A stretch of DNA of 64,000 nt from contig NZ_JAKEIT010000011.1 in the NCBI RefSeq assembly GCF_021474685.1, positions 1-64,000 of the forward strand, given 5' to 3'. Shown here in pieces: positions 35,143 through 44,590 of this stretch. The DNA is from Tetragenococcus halophilus. Lineage in GTDB: Bacteria > Bacillota > Bacilli > Lactobacillales > Enterococcaceae. The stretch's first letter is position 1. Each line of letters begins with the position of its first letter. Position numbers and translations under genes: made by a program. The notes under the pieces were generated by a model, which was not told the DNA's origin, did not search any database, and saw nothing but the letters and a program-made list of their open reading frames with translations.

Positions 35143-36312
35143 TTACTCACTTTGTCTATCTTTTTGCGTTTCATATCTCCCGTTATCTTCACTAAAGAAA
35201 CGATTATATCTTTTCTTAAAGCGATCAAAAAGATATTGTACACCGATTTTAAGTAGACTGTAAATCGGAATCCCGAACAAGACGCCGACAAAACCGAGCA
35301 AGTCTCCCATAACCAGTACAACTAACAAAATTGTAAGGAAATGTAGTTGCAATTTATCGCCCATCACGCGCGGCATCACAAGATTGCCATGGAGTGCTTG
35401 AATCACAAACCAGGCGATCACAAAGATGACGGCTTCTAAAAGTGATTGTTGAAAAGCGATAATCAAACCAGGGAAGAAGGAAATAACTGAGCCGACATAT
35501 GGAACAATACTTAAAATCCCTACTAAAAAGGCCATTACAGTAGCGTAATTTAAGCCGATTAATAAGAATGTTACCCAATACATTATCCCTAAAACAGCAC
35601 TGGAAACAAGCTGTCCTTTTAAGTAAGCACTGAGTTGTTCATCACTTTTTTTGACTAACATGGTGAAATCATCCCGGAAGTTGGGTGGCACAATTTTTAG
35701 GACGGATTGGGAAAATCTTTCCGTATCTTTTAATAGAAAGAAAGCCAACACTGGACCGATAAATAAGGTCATAGCAGTTGCGGAAACGGCTGAAAAGACA
35801 CTACCTAAACCAGATAAACCTTCTTGCCAATTATCTTCCAAAGCAGATAGCGTGTTTTTAATTAAATCATTAGCAGAGTTGGCTAAATCATCTAATTGAT
35901 CTTGGAAAGGTAACTGTCCGACAATGGATCGGAAATTTTCTTGCACGCTGTCTAACATGGAAGGAAATTGCTGCACCAACTCTTGACCTTCACGTACCAG
36001 CGAACGAACCCCGAAAAATCCTAACACCCCAATTAACAAAATAGCCAGGACATAAATTAAAGTAACCGCCCAGGTACGCGACATCTTCTTTTCTACCCAA
36101 TTGACAAAAGGTTTAAATATATAATAAATAACAATAGCAAAAATGATTGGGGGTAGAAAGGTTAGTAAAATCGTAATAAAAGGTACAAAAATAAATGAAA
36201 CCTTATTTATAAGAAAAATAGCGATAGCACTTAAGATAATTAATCCAAGGACATAATAGGAAGTTTTGCCCCCTAAAAACTGGATTAAACGATTCGTTTT
36301 TTTCTGTTCCAT
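35143..36312 (-). CDS. AI-2E family transporter (YdiK/TqsA-like)
   Basis: 389-aa membrane protein with about seven to eight helices and the domain typical of the AI-2E family: an N-terminal helix pair, an amphipathic central region (about 110-190), then FFLLKDTERF, YLKGQLVSSAVLGIMYW and GDLLGFVGVLFGIPIYSLLK. Members are called autoinducer-2 exporters, but some are Na+/H+ or solute transporters, so the substrate is open. The C-terminus is charged. ATG 36312 follows AAGGAGGCG on the minus strand. Confidence 0.9.
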   Translation of the reverse strand: MEQKKTNRLIQFLGGKTSYYVLGLIILSAIAIFLINKVSFIFVPFITILLTFLPPIIFAIVIYYIFKPFVNWVEKKMSRTWAVTLIYVLAILLIGVLGFFGVRSLVREGQELVQQFPSMLDSVQENFRSIVGQLPFQDQLDDLANSANDLIKNTLSALEDNWQEGLSGLGSVFSAVSATAMTLFIGPVLAFFLLKDTERFSQSVLKIVPPNFRDDFTMLVKKSDEQLSAYLKGQLVSSAVLGIMYWVTFLLIGLNYATVMAFLVGILSIVPYVGSVISFFPGLIIAFQQSLLEAVIFVIAWFVIQALHGNLVMPRVMGDKLQLHFLTILLVVLVMGDLLGFVGVLFGIPIYSLLKIGVQYLFDRFKKRYNRFFSEDNGRYETQKDRQSE

Positions 36313-36562
36313 TTACCAAGCGCCTCCTTAAAGTAGTTAAACATTATCATTATAGGAAAAAACAAAGAAATTCTCAAACAATAGCCATTTAAAATCGAGA
36401 ATAGTTTATCAAATAGTCTAACACAGAGAATGAAAAGCGGATTCTTTCTCCATGTTTTTTAATATAAACATCCTTACTTCATCAAAAATTTGCCGCAAAA
36501 AAGCAAATCGCATCTTTTGCGTACTTTATTTAAGAAAGCAAAAAATGATGGAGGATGAATTT

Positions 36563-37594
36563 ATGAAAAAAACAATCAAATGGAGTTGTTGTTTATTGGC
36601 ATTATTGCAATTTTCAACAGGCACAACTAGGGTTATGGCTGATTCGTTTAAAGAAACTAGCGTAGAAAAAATGAGCCAACCAGCAACAAAAAATCAAAAA
36701 GAAAAAGGAGATCAAACGACTTGGCAACTGATCACTTCTTTAGGAGAGGAGGCCAGAGAAATTGCGCAAGAAGAAGATTTATACGCTTCAGTTATGCTAG
36801 CTCAAGCCATTCTAGAATCAAATAGTGGGCAAAGTCAGCTGAGTCAAGCACCTTATTATAATTTATTTGGGGTCAAAGGACAAGGCGCTTCTTTCAAAAC
36901 TTTAGAAGAAGATAGCCAAGGAAAAATGTATACAACACAGACAACATTTAAAAAGTATAATAACTACGAAGATTCTTTAGGTGATTATGTAAAACTCATC
37001 AAAAATGGCATTATTGGCGATAAAAATTTTTACCAAGGAAGTTGGAAGACAAACGCAGAAAATTACCATGTGGCAACACGATTTTTAACCGGTCGCTATG
37101 CGACTGACCATAAATATCATGAGAAGTTAAATCAGCTGATCGAAGACTATGAGCTCACACGTTATGACCATAAACAGACTTTAGTTTCTGAAAAAGCTGA
37201 CTATATCCGACCACTCGATGCTTTTAAATTGACTTCAAAATACGGCAAACGTAATGATAGTTTTCACAGAGGTGTTGACCTAGCTGCACCCCAGGGAACA
37301 AAAATCAAAGCAAGCAGAGAAGGAAAAGTGACACGTGCTGCATTTCATCCATCCTGGGGAAATTACGTTACAGTTCAGCATTCTGACGGCTTAATGACGC
37401 TTTATGCACATTGCGAGAAAATAAATGTCGAAGTAGGACAACTAATTGAACAAGGAGAAAAAATCGCTAGCGTTGGTTCCACTGGGCATAGCACAGGGCC
37501 ACATTTACATTTTGAAGTCAATCGTTCGCAAAATTTAGAAAAAGAGCAGCTGCTGGATCCGGTGGAAGTGTTGGGAGAGGAAGCCTTTGAATGA
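36563..37594 (+). CDS. Secreted peptidoglycan hydrolase: glucosaminidase plus M23 peptidase
   Basis: 343-aa exported protein with a signal peptide (about residues 1-26, MKKTIKWSCCLLALLQFS). A GH73 N-acetylglucosaminidase domain (about 55-195) contains the catalytic Glu in QAILESNSGQS and YNLFGVKG. A LytM/M23 endopeptidase domain (about 215-335) has the Zn ligands HRGVDLAAP and HLHFEV, with YAHC. It cleaves both glycan strands and peptide bridges. ATG 36563 follows GGAGGA; the frame is open upstream but has no supported start. Confidence 0.93.
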   Translation: MKKTIKWSCCLLALLQFSTGTTRVMADSFKETSVEKMSQPATKNQKEKGDQTTWQLITSLGEEAREIAQEEDLYASVMLAQAILESNSGQSQLSQAPYYNLFGVKGQGASFKTLEEDSQGKMYTTQTTFKKYNNYEDSLGDYVKLIKNGIIGDKNFYQGSWKTNAENYHVATRFLTGRYATDHKYHEKLNQLIEDYELTRYDHKQTLVSEKADYIRPLDAFKLTSKYGKRNDSFHRGVDLAAPQGTKIKASREGKVTRAAFHPSWGNYVTVQHSDGLMTLYAHCEKINVEVGQLIEQGEKIASVGSTGHSTGPHLHFEVNRSQNLEKEQLLDPVEVLGEEAFE

Positions 37595-37762
37595 TTTTAT
37601 AAAGAAATATGATTTCATGTTTTTCTAGAGAAATCAGCAATTGAGGAAGGGAACTTTCAAAAGCTGTTTTTGAATTGATGAATATTTTTCATACGCTGCC
37701 TCAATTATTTTATAAATGAAATGGTTGTTATAATGAGTTTATTAATGGTATAAAATGCAAAA

Positions 37763-37791
37763 TTGACGATTTGTAGCTTATAGGCTACAAT
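37763..37791 (+). promoter_or_regulatory. Promoter with embedded operator for the HigA-like gene
   Basis: TTGACG, 17 bp, TACAAT. The perfect inverted repeat TTGTAGC-N6-GCTACAA (37771-37790) covers the spacer and -10, a layout typical of autoregulated toxin-antitoxin operons. Confidence 0.75.
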
Positions 37792-37870
37792 AACGAGAGA
37801 AATAAGGGATGCTAGCCAAAAATAGAAAACGTTCATTTTTTGCAAATAAACCAAAAAGGGGATGAGAAAG

Positions 37871-38167
37871 TTGAGTAAAGTTGATCAATATATTGCTGAT
37901 TATTCGCAAAATGATCCAGATTTTAAGCAAGCAATACAAGTTGAAGATACAATATACCAGTTGGCACAAACTGTTCGACAAGTTCGTAAAAGAAATGGAT
38001 TAACACAGAGTGAATTGGCAGAGTTATCAGGCATTAATCGTGTAACGATCTCAAAAATAGAAAATGCTGATATGAATCCATCTTTCGCGTTGGTAACGCA
38101 GCTTTTAAATAGTATACAAACTTCTATTGAGTTTAAAACTAAAAATGATGAAAAAGTGACTTTGTAA
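37871..38167 (+). CDS. HigA-type XRE antitoxin/regulator without a partner
   Basis: 98-aa protein with a central helix-turn-helix (NGLTQSELAELSGINRVTISKIE, about residues 43-65; shown here as its parts GLTQSELAELSG and NRVTISKIE). It resembles antitoxins of HigBA/RelE-type systems. TTG 37871 is preferred, since AAAGGGG is correctly spaced for it; ATG 37862 lies on top of the site. The promoter-operator is intact, yet between it and this gene only an 18-codon ORF (MLAKNRKRSFFANKPKRG) is found and no toxin. It is an orphan antitoxin or a stand-alone regulator. Confidence 0.78.
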   Translation: MSKVDQYIADYSQNDPDFKQAIQVEDTIYQLAQTVRQVRKRNGLTQSELAELSGINRVTISKIENADMNPSFALVTQLLNSIQTSIEFKTKNDEKVTL

Positions 38168-38237
38168 GCTGTGCTTATGTCTTTAAGTGAAGAAAAACAA
38201 ATTGTTGTATAAATTTCAATTTACTTAACTAGCAAAA

Positions 38238-38289
38238 TGAAACAAGCAGTAGGAACAGGTGAAAAAAGTTCTTGCTGCTTGTTTTTTTA
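38238..38289 (+). terminator. Terminator after the HigA-like gene
   Basis: AACAAGCAGTAGGAAC pairs with GTTCTTGCTGCTTGTT (one mismatch) and runs into TTTTT. Confidence 0.9.
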
Positions 38290-38697
38290 TAAAAAAAAAT
38301 TGACCTTTTTTGATGTTATTTTTTTAGAGAAACACAACAGCAAGCTCGAATGTTTAAACTTTCTAATTGAACTAAAAATCTTAATTACAACTAATACAAA
38401 AAAAATTACTAAAAAGAAGTATGATAGTTTCTATGATAAAAAAACATTAGTCATAATCTTATATATACTTCTCAGAAAAATAAAAATATAAAACAATAAT
38501 AAGATTTGTTTGTAAGCGTTATTAAATAAAAATTTCTAATCTTTTTAAAATAAGGTAGTGTTTTTTTATTATTTACAAAGTTGGTATAAAAGAAATTTTC
38601 TTTAATAATCCTTTTTATTTGTTCTTGTTTTAGATATACTAATAATGTTTGTAACTGAAATTTGAAATTTCTGTGAAAAAGGAGTGTTTATTTCTTA
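38290..38697 (+). other. AT-rich leader region of the capsule cluster
   Basis: About 400 bp, very AT-rich, with no supported gene; a small ORF there has no ribosome binding site and shares sequence with the terminator. TATACT at about 38634 is a possible -10. The region probably holds the capsule operon promoter, but I cannot place it firmly. Confidence 0.4.
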
Positions 38698-39486
38698 ATG
38701 GAAAAGCCATTGTTTAAACATGCCGGTGTATACGTAACAGCAATTCTTGCACTGGGGATTTGTGTGGGAGGTTACTATGTAACAAACCAAAGACAATATC
38801 AAGAACGTGTGGCTTATGCGAGTGAAGCAGGGTCGCAAGCAAAAAATGAAATTCAAGAGTTCGCGCAACAAACCGAAGCGCTCTATCAAGAAGAGGAGCC
38901 AGCGTTATTAGAGGAAGAAGCTAGCGTGTCAGAAGTATCTTCTCTACAAAGTGAAGTGAATCGAATTCAAGTTTCAGCTGAAGATTTTCAAATTGAAGAA
39001 GATTCGATGCCTGAAGATTTGGAAGAAGTCGCTGCGGAAAAAGAAGACCTTAGCAATCGTTTAACAGAGGCAAATGATAAGTTACATATGCAAGAGCAAA
39101 TCGATGCTTTTTTTGCTGAAAAGACACCTAATTGGCAAGAACTTACAGAAGATGTCGTCATTAAAGAGGACTTGCAGCAAGAAACTATCGATGAGGTTAG
39201 CGAAAATTTTAGTTTCTTTTCAGAAGATCAATGGCTGGAATTAGCTAAGTCTTATGCCCAAAGTGCAAATGAACAGCTGCAAAATATAGAAGAAATTCAA
39301 AAGAAGCTAAATGATGCTAAAGAGCAAGAAATTACTTATGAGCAGTATGCTAACTTAGCTGCTCAGATTGAAGAAGTTCGTAACCCAGAACAACAAGAAG
39401 AATTTGAACAAGCAGCAGACGAATTAGGTCAACGATTTGGGGTATCTACAGAAGCGGCTGCAGCGGAAAGTACAGAAACTTATTAA
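38698..39486 (+). CDS. Membrane-anchored acidic coiled-coil protein at the head of the capsule operon
   Basis: 262-aa protein with one N-terminal helix (about residues 9-28) and a long Glu/Gln-rich helical extracellular part with heptad-like stretches (EDLEEVAAEKEDLSNRL, LQNIEEIQKKLNDAKE). I recognise no domain. AAAAAGGAGTG lies 13-15 bp before ATG 38698. It is 30 bp upstream of the LCP gene and so probably co-transcribed with the capsule genes; it could tether or space the assembly machinery. The function is unknown. Confidence 0.75.
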   Translation: MEKPLFKHAGVYVTAILALGICVGGYYVTNQRQYQERVAYASEAGSQAKNEIQEFAQQTEALYQEEEPALLEEEASVSEVSSLQSEVNRIQVSAEDFQIEEDSMPEDLEEVAAEKEDLSNRLTEANDKLHMQEQIDAFFAEKTPNWQELTEDVVIKEDLQQETIDEVSENFSFFSEDQWLELAKSYAQSANEQLQNIEEIQKKLNDAKEQEITYEQYANLAAQIEEVRNPEQQEEFEQAADELGQRFGVSTEAAAAESTETY

Positions 39487-39516
39487 AAATGTTTCACTTA
39501 AACGGAGGAAAAGAAT

Positions 39517-40449
39517 ATGGCAAGAAGAAGCCACAAAAAAACAAGCGGCGGAAAAAAAGTTCTCCGCATAGTACTCATTGTGTTACTTATTTTAGTTTTA
39601 GCAATTGTTGGAGCTGTAACAAAGCTGTATTTTGATGTTTCAAGTTCAGTAGGTCAAACTTATAACTCAGTAGACCGAGACGGTAGTCGAGAGATAGATT
39701 TCAGCGATGAAGAACCATTCAGTGTGTTGTTGTTAGGGATCGATACAGGTGATTTAGGTCGTACTGAGCAGGGTCGTTCGGACACCATGATGGTCGCAAC
39801 CGTCAACCCACAAGAAAATAAATCGACTTTAGTCAGTATCCCACGAGATACTTATGTGGATATTATTGGTCATGATACCCAAGATAAAATCAATCATGCT
39901 TACGCCTTTGGTGGAGCTTCCATGTCCATGGATACTGTCAGCAATTTCTTAGATATTCCTATTGATCATTATGTTTCCATCAATATGGAAGGAATTAAAG
40001 AATTGGTGGATGCAGTCGATGGCGTTGACGTCAATAATGATTTAGAATTTGAGCAAGATGGCCATACGTATAATTTCGGAAAAATTCATATGAATGGTGA
40101 AGAAGCCTTAGGATATCTAAGAATGCGACATGAAGATCCTGAAGGTGACTACGGACGACAAAAACGGCAACGTAAAATAGTTGAAGCTGTTATTGATAAA
40201 TCTCTTTCGCTTTCCGGAGCGACGCAATACCGCAGTATTTTAGATGCGATGGAAGACAATATGAAAACTGACTTAAGTTTTGGCGATATGAGAAGTATTG
40301 CCCTTGATTACCGCGGAGCCTTTTCAAATATTGACCAATTGCAATTACAAGGAGAAGGCTTCAGCCAAGATGGTGTATCTTACCAACGAGTGGATGAAAA
40401 TGAATTAAAAGAAGTACAGGACAATTTGCAAGAACAACTAGATCAATAG
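39517..40449 (+). CDS. LytR-CpsA-Psr (LCP) family glycopolymer ligase
   Basis: 310-aa membrane-anchored enzyme that attaches undecaprenyl-linked glycopolymers to peptidoglycan. A basic start and membrane helix (about 18-38) precede the LCP domain: SVLLLGIDTG, GRSDTMMVATVNP, VSIPRDTYVDI, DKINHAYAFGG and RMRHEDPEGDYGRQKRQR hold the conserved Asp/Arg residues. Its place before the Wzz/kinase genes indicates capsule attachment. ATG 39517 follows CGGAGGA. Confidence 0.94.
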   Translation: MARRSHKKTSGGKKVLRIVLIVLLILVLAIVGAVTKLYFDVSSSVGQTYNSVDRDGSREIDFSDEEPFSVLLLGIDTGDLGRTEQGRSDTMMVATVNPQENKSTLVSIPRDTYVDIIGHDTQDKINHAYAFGGASMSMDTVSNFLDIPIDHYVSINMEGIKELVDAVDGVDVNNDLEFEQDGHTYNFGKIHMNGEEALGYLRMRHEDPEGDYGRQKRQRKIVEAVIDKSLSLSGATQYRSILDAMEDNMKTDLSFGDMRSIALDYRGAFSNIDQLQLQGEGFSQDGVSYQRVDENELKEVQDNLQEQLDQ

Positions 40450-40463
40450 AAAGTGGAGAAAAA

Positions 40464-41261
40464 ATGGAAGAGACGATTAGTTTAAGTGAAATTTTCGACG
40501 TATTAAAAAAACATTGGACCACCATTTTAACTAGCTTGTTTGCTGGTTTAGCATTAGCTGCTGTGGTCACATTTTTTATCATGACACCACAGTATAACTC
40601 AAGAGCGCAAATGATTGTCGCTTTACCCCAAGAAGAAAATTCGGATGAGAGTCTGAATACAGTAAACTACAATTTACAGATGTTAAATACTTATAAAGAT
40701 ATTATTGAAGAAGGCGATGCACTAGCGGCCAATGTGCAAGAGCGTCTGGCTTCTGACTACGATTTAAATATGACGATTCAAGAGATTAAAGACAGTATGG
40801 AAGTGGAACAATCCGAAGAATCCCAAATGTTTTCCATCGTAGCTACAGGGGAAAGTGCGGCAGATGCCGAACATATTGCCAATACGGCAGCAGAAGTCTT
40901 TCAAGATACGGTTCAAGATGTGTTAACGAATGTCGACAAAATCACGATTGTTTCCCAGGCGTCTGCAAGTACCAGACCGGCGTCACCGAACAATATGCTG
41001 AATTTAGCGATTGGCCTAATCTTAGGGCTCTTAGTGGGCATTGGGTTGTCCTTCTTGATGGAAGTATTCGACCGGACGGTGAAAGATAGTCGCTATATTG
41101 CGGATGCTTTAGGCATGACAGTGCTTGGTACAGTGCCGAAAATGAGTCAAAAAGAAATTGACGCAACCACTAAAAAGCTAACAACGGCTAGACAAAATAA
41201 TAATAACGATCAAGACAATAACGGAAACGGTGCGGAACGTCGCAGCCGGACGCGAGTATAG
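40464..41261 (+). CDS. Wzz/CpsC-type chain-length regulator and kinase activator
   Basis: 265-aa protein with two membrane helices (about 22-44 and 175-196) flanking an extracellular domain, the Wzz layout. In Gram-positives this subunit activates the separate BY-kinase through its cytoplasmic tail, here basic and Asn-rich (ARQNNNNDQDNNGNGAERRS). GTG-GAG precedes ATG 40464. It is directly followed by the kinase. Confidence 0.92.
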   Translation: MEETISLSEIFDVLKKHWTTILTSLFAGLALAAVVTFFIMTPQYNSRAQMIVALPQEENSDESLNTVNYNLQMLNTYKDIIEEGDALAANVQERLASDYDLNMTIQEIKDSMEVEQSEESQMFSIVATGESAADAEHIANTAAEVFQDTVQDVLTNVDKITIVSQASASTRPASPNNMLNLAIGLILGLLVGIGLSFLMEVFDRTVKDSRYIADALGMTVLGTVPKMSQKEIDATTKKLTTARQNNNNDQDNNGNGAERRSRTRV

Positions 41262-41273
41262 GAGGGAAATGAG

Positions 41274-41975
41274 ATGAAAAGAAAAAATGAACGCAAAGGC
41301 ACTCAAACACATGCCGTTAGCTTAGTCTCATTGATTGATCCTTCTTCTCCTGTGGCTGAGCAGTATCGCACCATTCGTACCAATATACAGTTTGCTTCTT
41401 CAGCGGACCAACAGGTAAAAACGATCGTAGTTACCTCTTCTGGACCTAGTGAAGGAAAATCATTGTCCTCGGCAAATTTAGCTGCTGTATTTGCTCAAAC
41501 TGGACAAAGGGTGTTACTTGTTGATGCCGATTTGCGAAAACCAACGATCCACAAAACCTTTCAGTTAAATAATGAAGCTGGATTGAGTACGGTGTTAAGT
41601 ACCGGCGTAAAAGCGGGAGAAACAGCACAAAAGACTGCAGTGGAAAATCTGTCTATACTAACAAGCGGTCCTAAGCCACCGAATCCGTCAGAGCTATTAG
41701 GCTCTGCAAAAATGAACCAAATTATGGAAGAAGCGCGTAATATCTTTGATATAGTGATTTTTGATATGCCTCCGGTTGTTGCGGTAACGGACGCGCAAAT
41801 TATGTCTTCTAAAGCAGATGGGACGTTACTTGTTGTGCGGGAAAACTGGACACGTAAAGATGCTTTAAGTAAAGCGAAAGAGCTATTAGATTTAGTGCAA
41901 GCCCGCGTCCTTGGGGTAATTTATAATGGTAGCGAACAAGGAAAAGATAAAGCCTATTATTATTATTCGGATTAG
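41274..41975 (+). CDS. cpsD: CpsD-type tyrosine autokinase (BY-kinase)
   Basis: 233-aa cytoplasmic kinase. Walker A SGPSEGKSLSSANLA, Walker A' VLLVDADLRKPT and Walker B IVIFDMPPV are present, and the C-terminus has the autophosphorylation cluster KAYYYYSD. It works with the Wzz-type protein upstream and is dephosphorylated by the PHP phosphatase downstream, tuning polymer length. AGGAGGG precedes ATG 41274. Confidence 0.95.
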   Translation: MKRKNERKGTQTHAVSLVSLIDPSSPVAEQYRTIRTNIQFASSADQQVKTIVVTSSGPSEGKSLSSANLAAVFAQTGQRVLLVDADLRKPTIHKTFQLNNEAGLSTVLSTGVKAGETAQKTAVENLSILTSGPKPPNPSELLGSAKMNQIMEEARNIFDIVIFDMPPVVAVTDAQIMSSKADGTLLVVRENWTRKDALSKAKELLDLVQARVLGVIYNGSEQGKDKAYYYYSD

Positions 41976-41987
41976 CAGGAGGGAACA

Positions 41988-42746
41988 ATGGCTATGATTG
42001 ATTTACATTGTCATATTTTACCCAATGTAGATGATGGTGCAGATAATATGGAGACTAGTATAGCGATGGCTAAAGAAGCTGTCGCTCAAGGCATTACTCA
42101 TATTTTATGTACACCTCACCATAATAATGGACGTTACGAAAATTCAAAAGCGACGGTGATACCAGCCGTCGCTTTGTTGCAAACAGAGTTAGACAAGCAA
42201 CAGATTGATTTGACCTTATTTGAAGGACAAGAAGTACGCATTACAGGGGATTTGTTACAAGAAATCAAGGATGACCGTATTCTTTTTACCGATTTGGCCA
42301 ATACCTACGTGTTAATCGAGTTACCTACGATGGATATTCCGGCTTATACAGAAGAACTTTTTTTTGAGCTAAGAACACAAGGTAAGGTTCCCGTGATTGT
42401 GCATCCGGAACGTAATGCTAAATTCAGGGAAGATCCCAATCGTTTACTTCCTTATTTAGAAATGGGTTGTCTGGCCCAGTTAACGGCTCCCAGTTTGGTA
42501 GGTACCTTTGGCAAATCTATTCAAAAAACAGCGCAAGAAATGGTGGATCATAACTTAGTTCAGATGGTAGCTTCGGATGCGCACGGAGTGAATAAACGTA
42601 GGTTCCATCTGAAAGAAGCCTACGAGTTAATGGAAAATGAAAAAGCAGAGCTAATGCAACAAGTAGCTAAAGATATAATTAATGGAGATGAGGTGAGTTA
42701 TCCATCACCTGAAAAAGTGAAAAAGAAAAAGTTTGGTTTGTTTTGA
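41988..42746 (+). CDS. cpsB: CpsB-type PHP protein-tyrosine phosphatase
   Basis: 252-aa manganese-dependent phosphatase of the PHP fold. Metal-binding motifs: IDLHCHILPNVDDG, CTPHHN, EGQEVR, VIVHPERN and ASDAHG. It removes phosphate from the CpsD tyrosine cluster. AGGAGGG precedes ATG 41988. The basic tail (KKKKFGLF) may touch the membrane. Confidence 0.95.
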   Translation: MAMIDLHCHILPNVDDGADNMETSIAMAKEAVAQGITHILCTPHHNNGRYENSKATVIPAVALLQTELDKQQIDLTLFEGQEVRITGDLLQEIKDDRILFTDLANTYVLIELPTMDIPAYTEELFFELRTQGKVPVIVHPERNAKFREDPNRLLPYLEMGCLAQLTAPSLVGTFGKSIQKTAQEMVDHNLVQMVASDAHGVNKRRFHLKEAYELMENEKAELMQQVAKDIINGDEVSYPSPEKVKKKKFGLF

Positions 42747-42758
42747 GGAGATGTTGGT

Positions 42759-44576
42759 GTGTTTGCCTTAACGCGAAAAAGGAAAATCGCGATTTTAATT
42801 GTGGTTGATTTAACACTTATTGCTTGTGCTACAATCGCAGGTTATTTATTTTTAAATCCATTTATTCCGATCCCTATCCCTTTTATCAGTCGTTTAATAA
42901 TTTCGAGTATGATCTTGTATTTAATTTTTGGTTATGTTTTTCGTGTGTTTACGCGGATTAATCGTTATACCAATTTAAGGGAAATTTTAGCGATCCTATT
43001 AGCTACTACGGGAACAGCGCTTGGTAATGCAATTTACTTACTAAGCTTTAGCGAAGCGTTCAGCAAACGACTGATTTTATTTACCTACATATTGTCCGCT
43101 TTTTTTATCATTTTAAGCCGTTTAGCTTGGCGCTTATTTGTCGAACGTAGGAATATGCATACAGCTAAAGACCAGCCAGCAAAACGAACACTGATTGTAG
43201 GAGCTGGAGAAGGCGGACGAGTTTTATATAACTCTTTTTTGGGGTCTAAAACAGCGAGTGATATTCAGGTTGTCGGCTTTGTCGATGACGATCCTAATAA
43301 GCAAAAAGTGTATCTATCAAATGTAAAAGTATTAGGGAAAATGAAAGATCTTCCACAATTAGTGCGAAAATATCAGATAGATATGGTGACGATTGCAATT
43401 CCTTCCTTACCAAGGAAAAGGCTGCGGGAAGTTTTTGACTTATTAGAAAATAATCCAGTAACCGTAAATACCATGCCTTCGATGGAAGAGATGGCTGCAG
43501 GTAAGATTAACATTTCTAAGTTAAAAGAAATTGATGTAGTCGATTTGTTAGGTCGTGATGAAGCCAAGCTAGATGTGGATTCGATCAAAGATCAAATTAC
43601 TGATAAAACAATTCTGGTGACCGGAGCAGGCGGTTCGATTGGCTCGGAAATTACAAGACAAGTCATTCAATTTAATCCGCGACAGCTCATATTATTAGGA
43701 CATGGGGAAAATTCCATTTACTTAATTCATCGAGAATTGAGCACCCGCTGCAAAGAAAGGACAACAGAGCTTGTACCGATCATTGCCGATGTACAAAATC
43801 GTGAAAAAATCTTTGAAGTCATGAGTAAATACCAACCAGATATTGTCTATCATGCGGCAGCTCATAAACATGTTCCCTTGATGGAATTTAATCCAAAAGA
43901 AGCCGTTAAAAATAACGTTTATGGTACAAAAAATGTCGCTGAAGCAGCGAAAGCTCACGCAGTGGAACAATTTGTTATGGTCTCTACGGATAAAGCCAAC
44001 AATCCACCGAATGTAATGGGTGCAACTAAGCGAATCGCTGAAATGATTGTTACCGGAATGAATGAAAAAGGAACAACGAAATTTTCGGCCGTACGTTTTG
44101 GCAATGTCTTAGGTTCACGTGGGAGCGTCATCCCGTTGTTCCGTGAGCAGCTGGCTAATGGTGGCCCTTTGACTGTGACGGACTTTCGTATGACTCGCTA
44201 TTTTATGACGATTCCCGAAGCAAGCCGATTAGTTATTCAATCGGGCGCCTTAGCCAGCGGTGGTGAAGTATTCGTGCTTGATATGCACGAGCCAGTGAAG
44301 ATTTTGGATCTAGCCAAAAATATGGTTCGTTTGAGTGGCTATTCTGAGGATGATATAGAAATCGTAGAAACAGGTATACGTCCTGGAGAGAAGCTTTATG
44401 AAGAATTGTTATTAGATAAAGAGCGTAGCGAAGAACAAGTACATGATCAGATTTTTGTGGGCAATGTCAATGGGTATTCTTTAGATGAGGTTTTAGAGTT
44501 TGTCAACGATTTACCTGAAGGTGAAGAACAATTAGCACATGAAGTAGTTGATTTCGCTAATAGTTCAAATAGGTAG
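42759..44576 (+). CDS. CapD-like membrane UDP-sugar 4,6-dehydratase
   Basis: 605-aa protein of the CapD/WbpM/PglF type: four N-terminal helices (about 1-130), a Rossmann domain with VGAGEGGRVLY (about 145), and a C-terminal SDR dehydratase with TGAGGSIGSE (about 290), STDKANNPPNVMGATKR (catalytic Ser, Met in place of Tyr, Lys) and RFGNVLGSRGSV. It converts UDP-GlcNAc to the 4-keto-6-deoxy sugar. With the reductase-like gene at 45202 this would give UDP-D-FucNAc or UDP-D-QuiNAc. The start is GTG 42759, with GAGGAG upstream. Confidence 0.93.
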   Translation: MFALTRKRKIAILIVVDLTLIACATIAGYLFLNPFIPIPIPFISRLIISSMILYLIFGYVFRVFTRINRYTNLREILAILLATTGTALGNAIYLLSFSEAFSKRLILFTYILSAFFIILSRLAWRLFVERRNMHTAKDQPAKRTLIVGAGEGGRVLYNSFLGSKTASDIQVVGFVDDDPNKQKVYLSNVKVLGKMKDLPQLVRKYQIDMVTIAIPSLPRKRLREVFDLLENNPVTVNTMPSMEEMAAGKINISKLKEIDVVDLLGRDEAKLDVDSIKDQITDKTILVTGAGGSIGSEITRQVIQFNPRQLILLGHGENSIYLIHRELSTRCKERTTELVPIIADVQNREKIFEVMSKYQPDIVYHAAAHKHVPLMEFNPKEAVKNNVYGTKNVAEAAKAHAVEQFVMVSTDKANNPPNVMGATKRIAEMIVTGMNEKGTTKFSAVRFGNVLGSRGSVIPLFREQLANGGPLTVTDFRMTRYFMTIPEASRLVIQSGALASGGEVFVLDMHEPVKILDLAKNMVRLSGYSEDDIEIVETGIRPGEKLYEELLLDKERSEEQVHDQIFVGNVNGYSLDEVLEFVNDLPEGEEQLAHEVVDFANSSNR

Positions 44577-44590
44577 AAAGGAGTGAGATT

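Noticed and set aside
38415-38476. Hairpin AGAAGTAT...ATACTTCT in the capsule leader
   Set aside because: The arms are short, the loop is long and the DNA is so AT-rich that such pairings are expected by chance.
38237-38491. 84-aa ORF before the capsule cluster
   Set aside because: It begins inside a terminator stem, has no ribosome binding site, and its composition is that of random AT-rich DNA.
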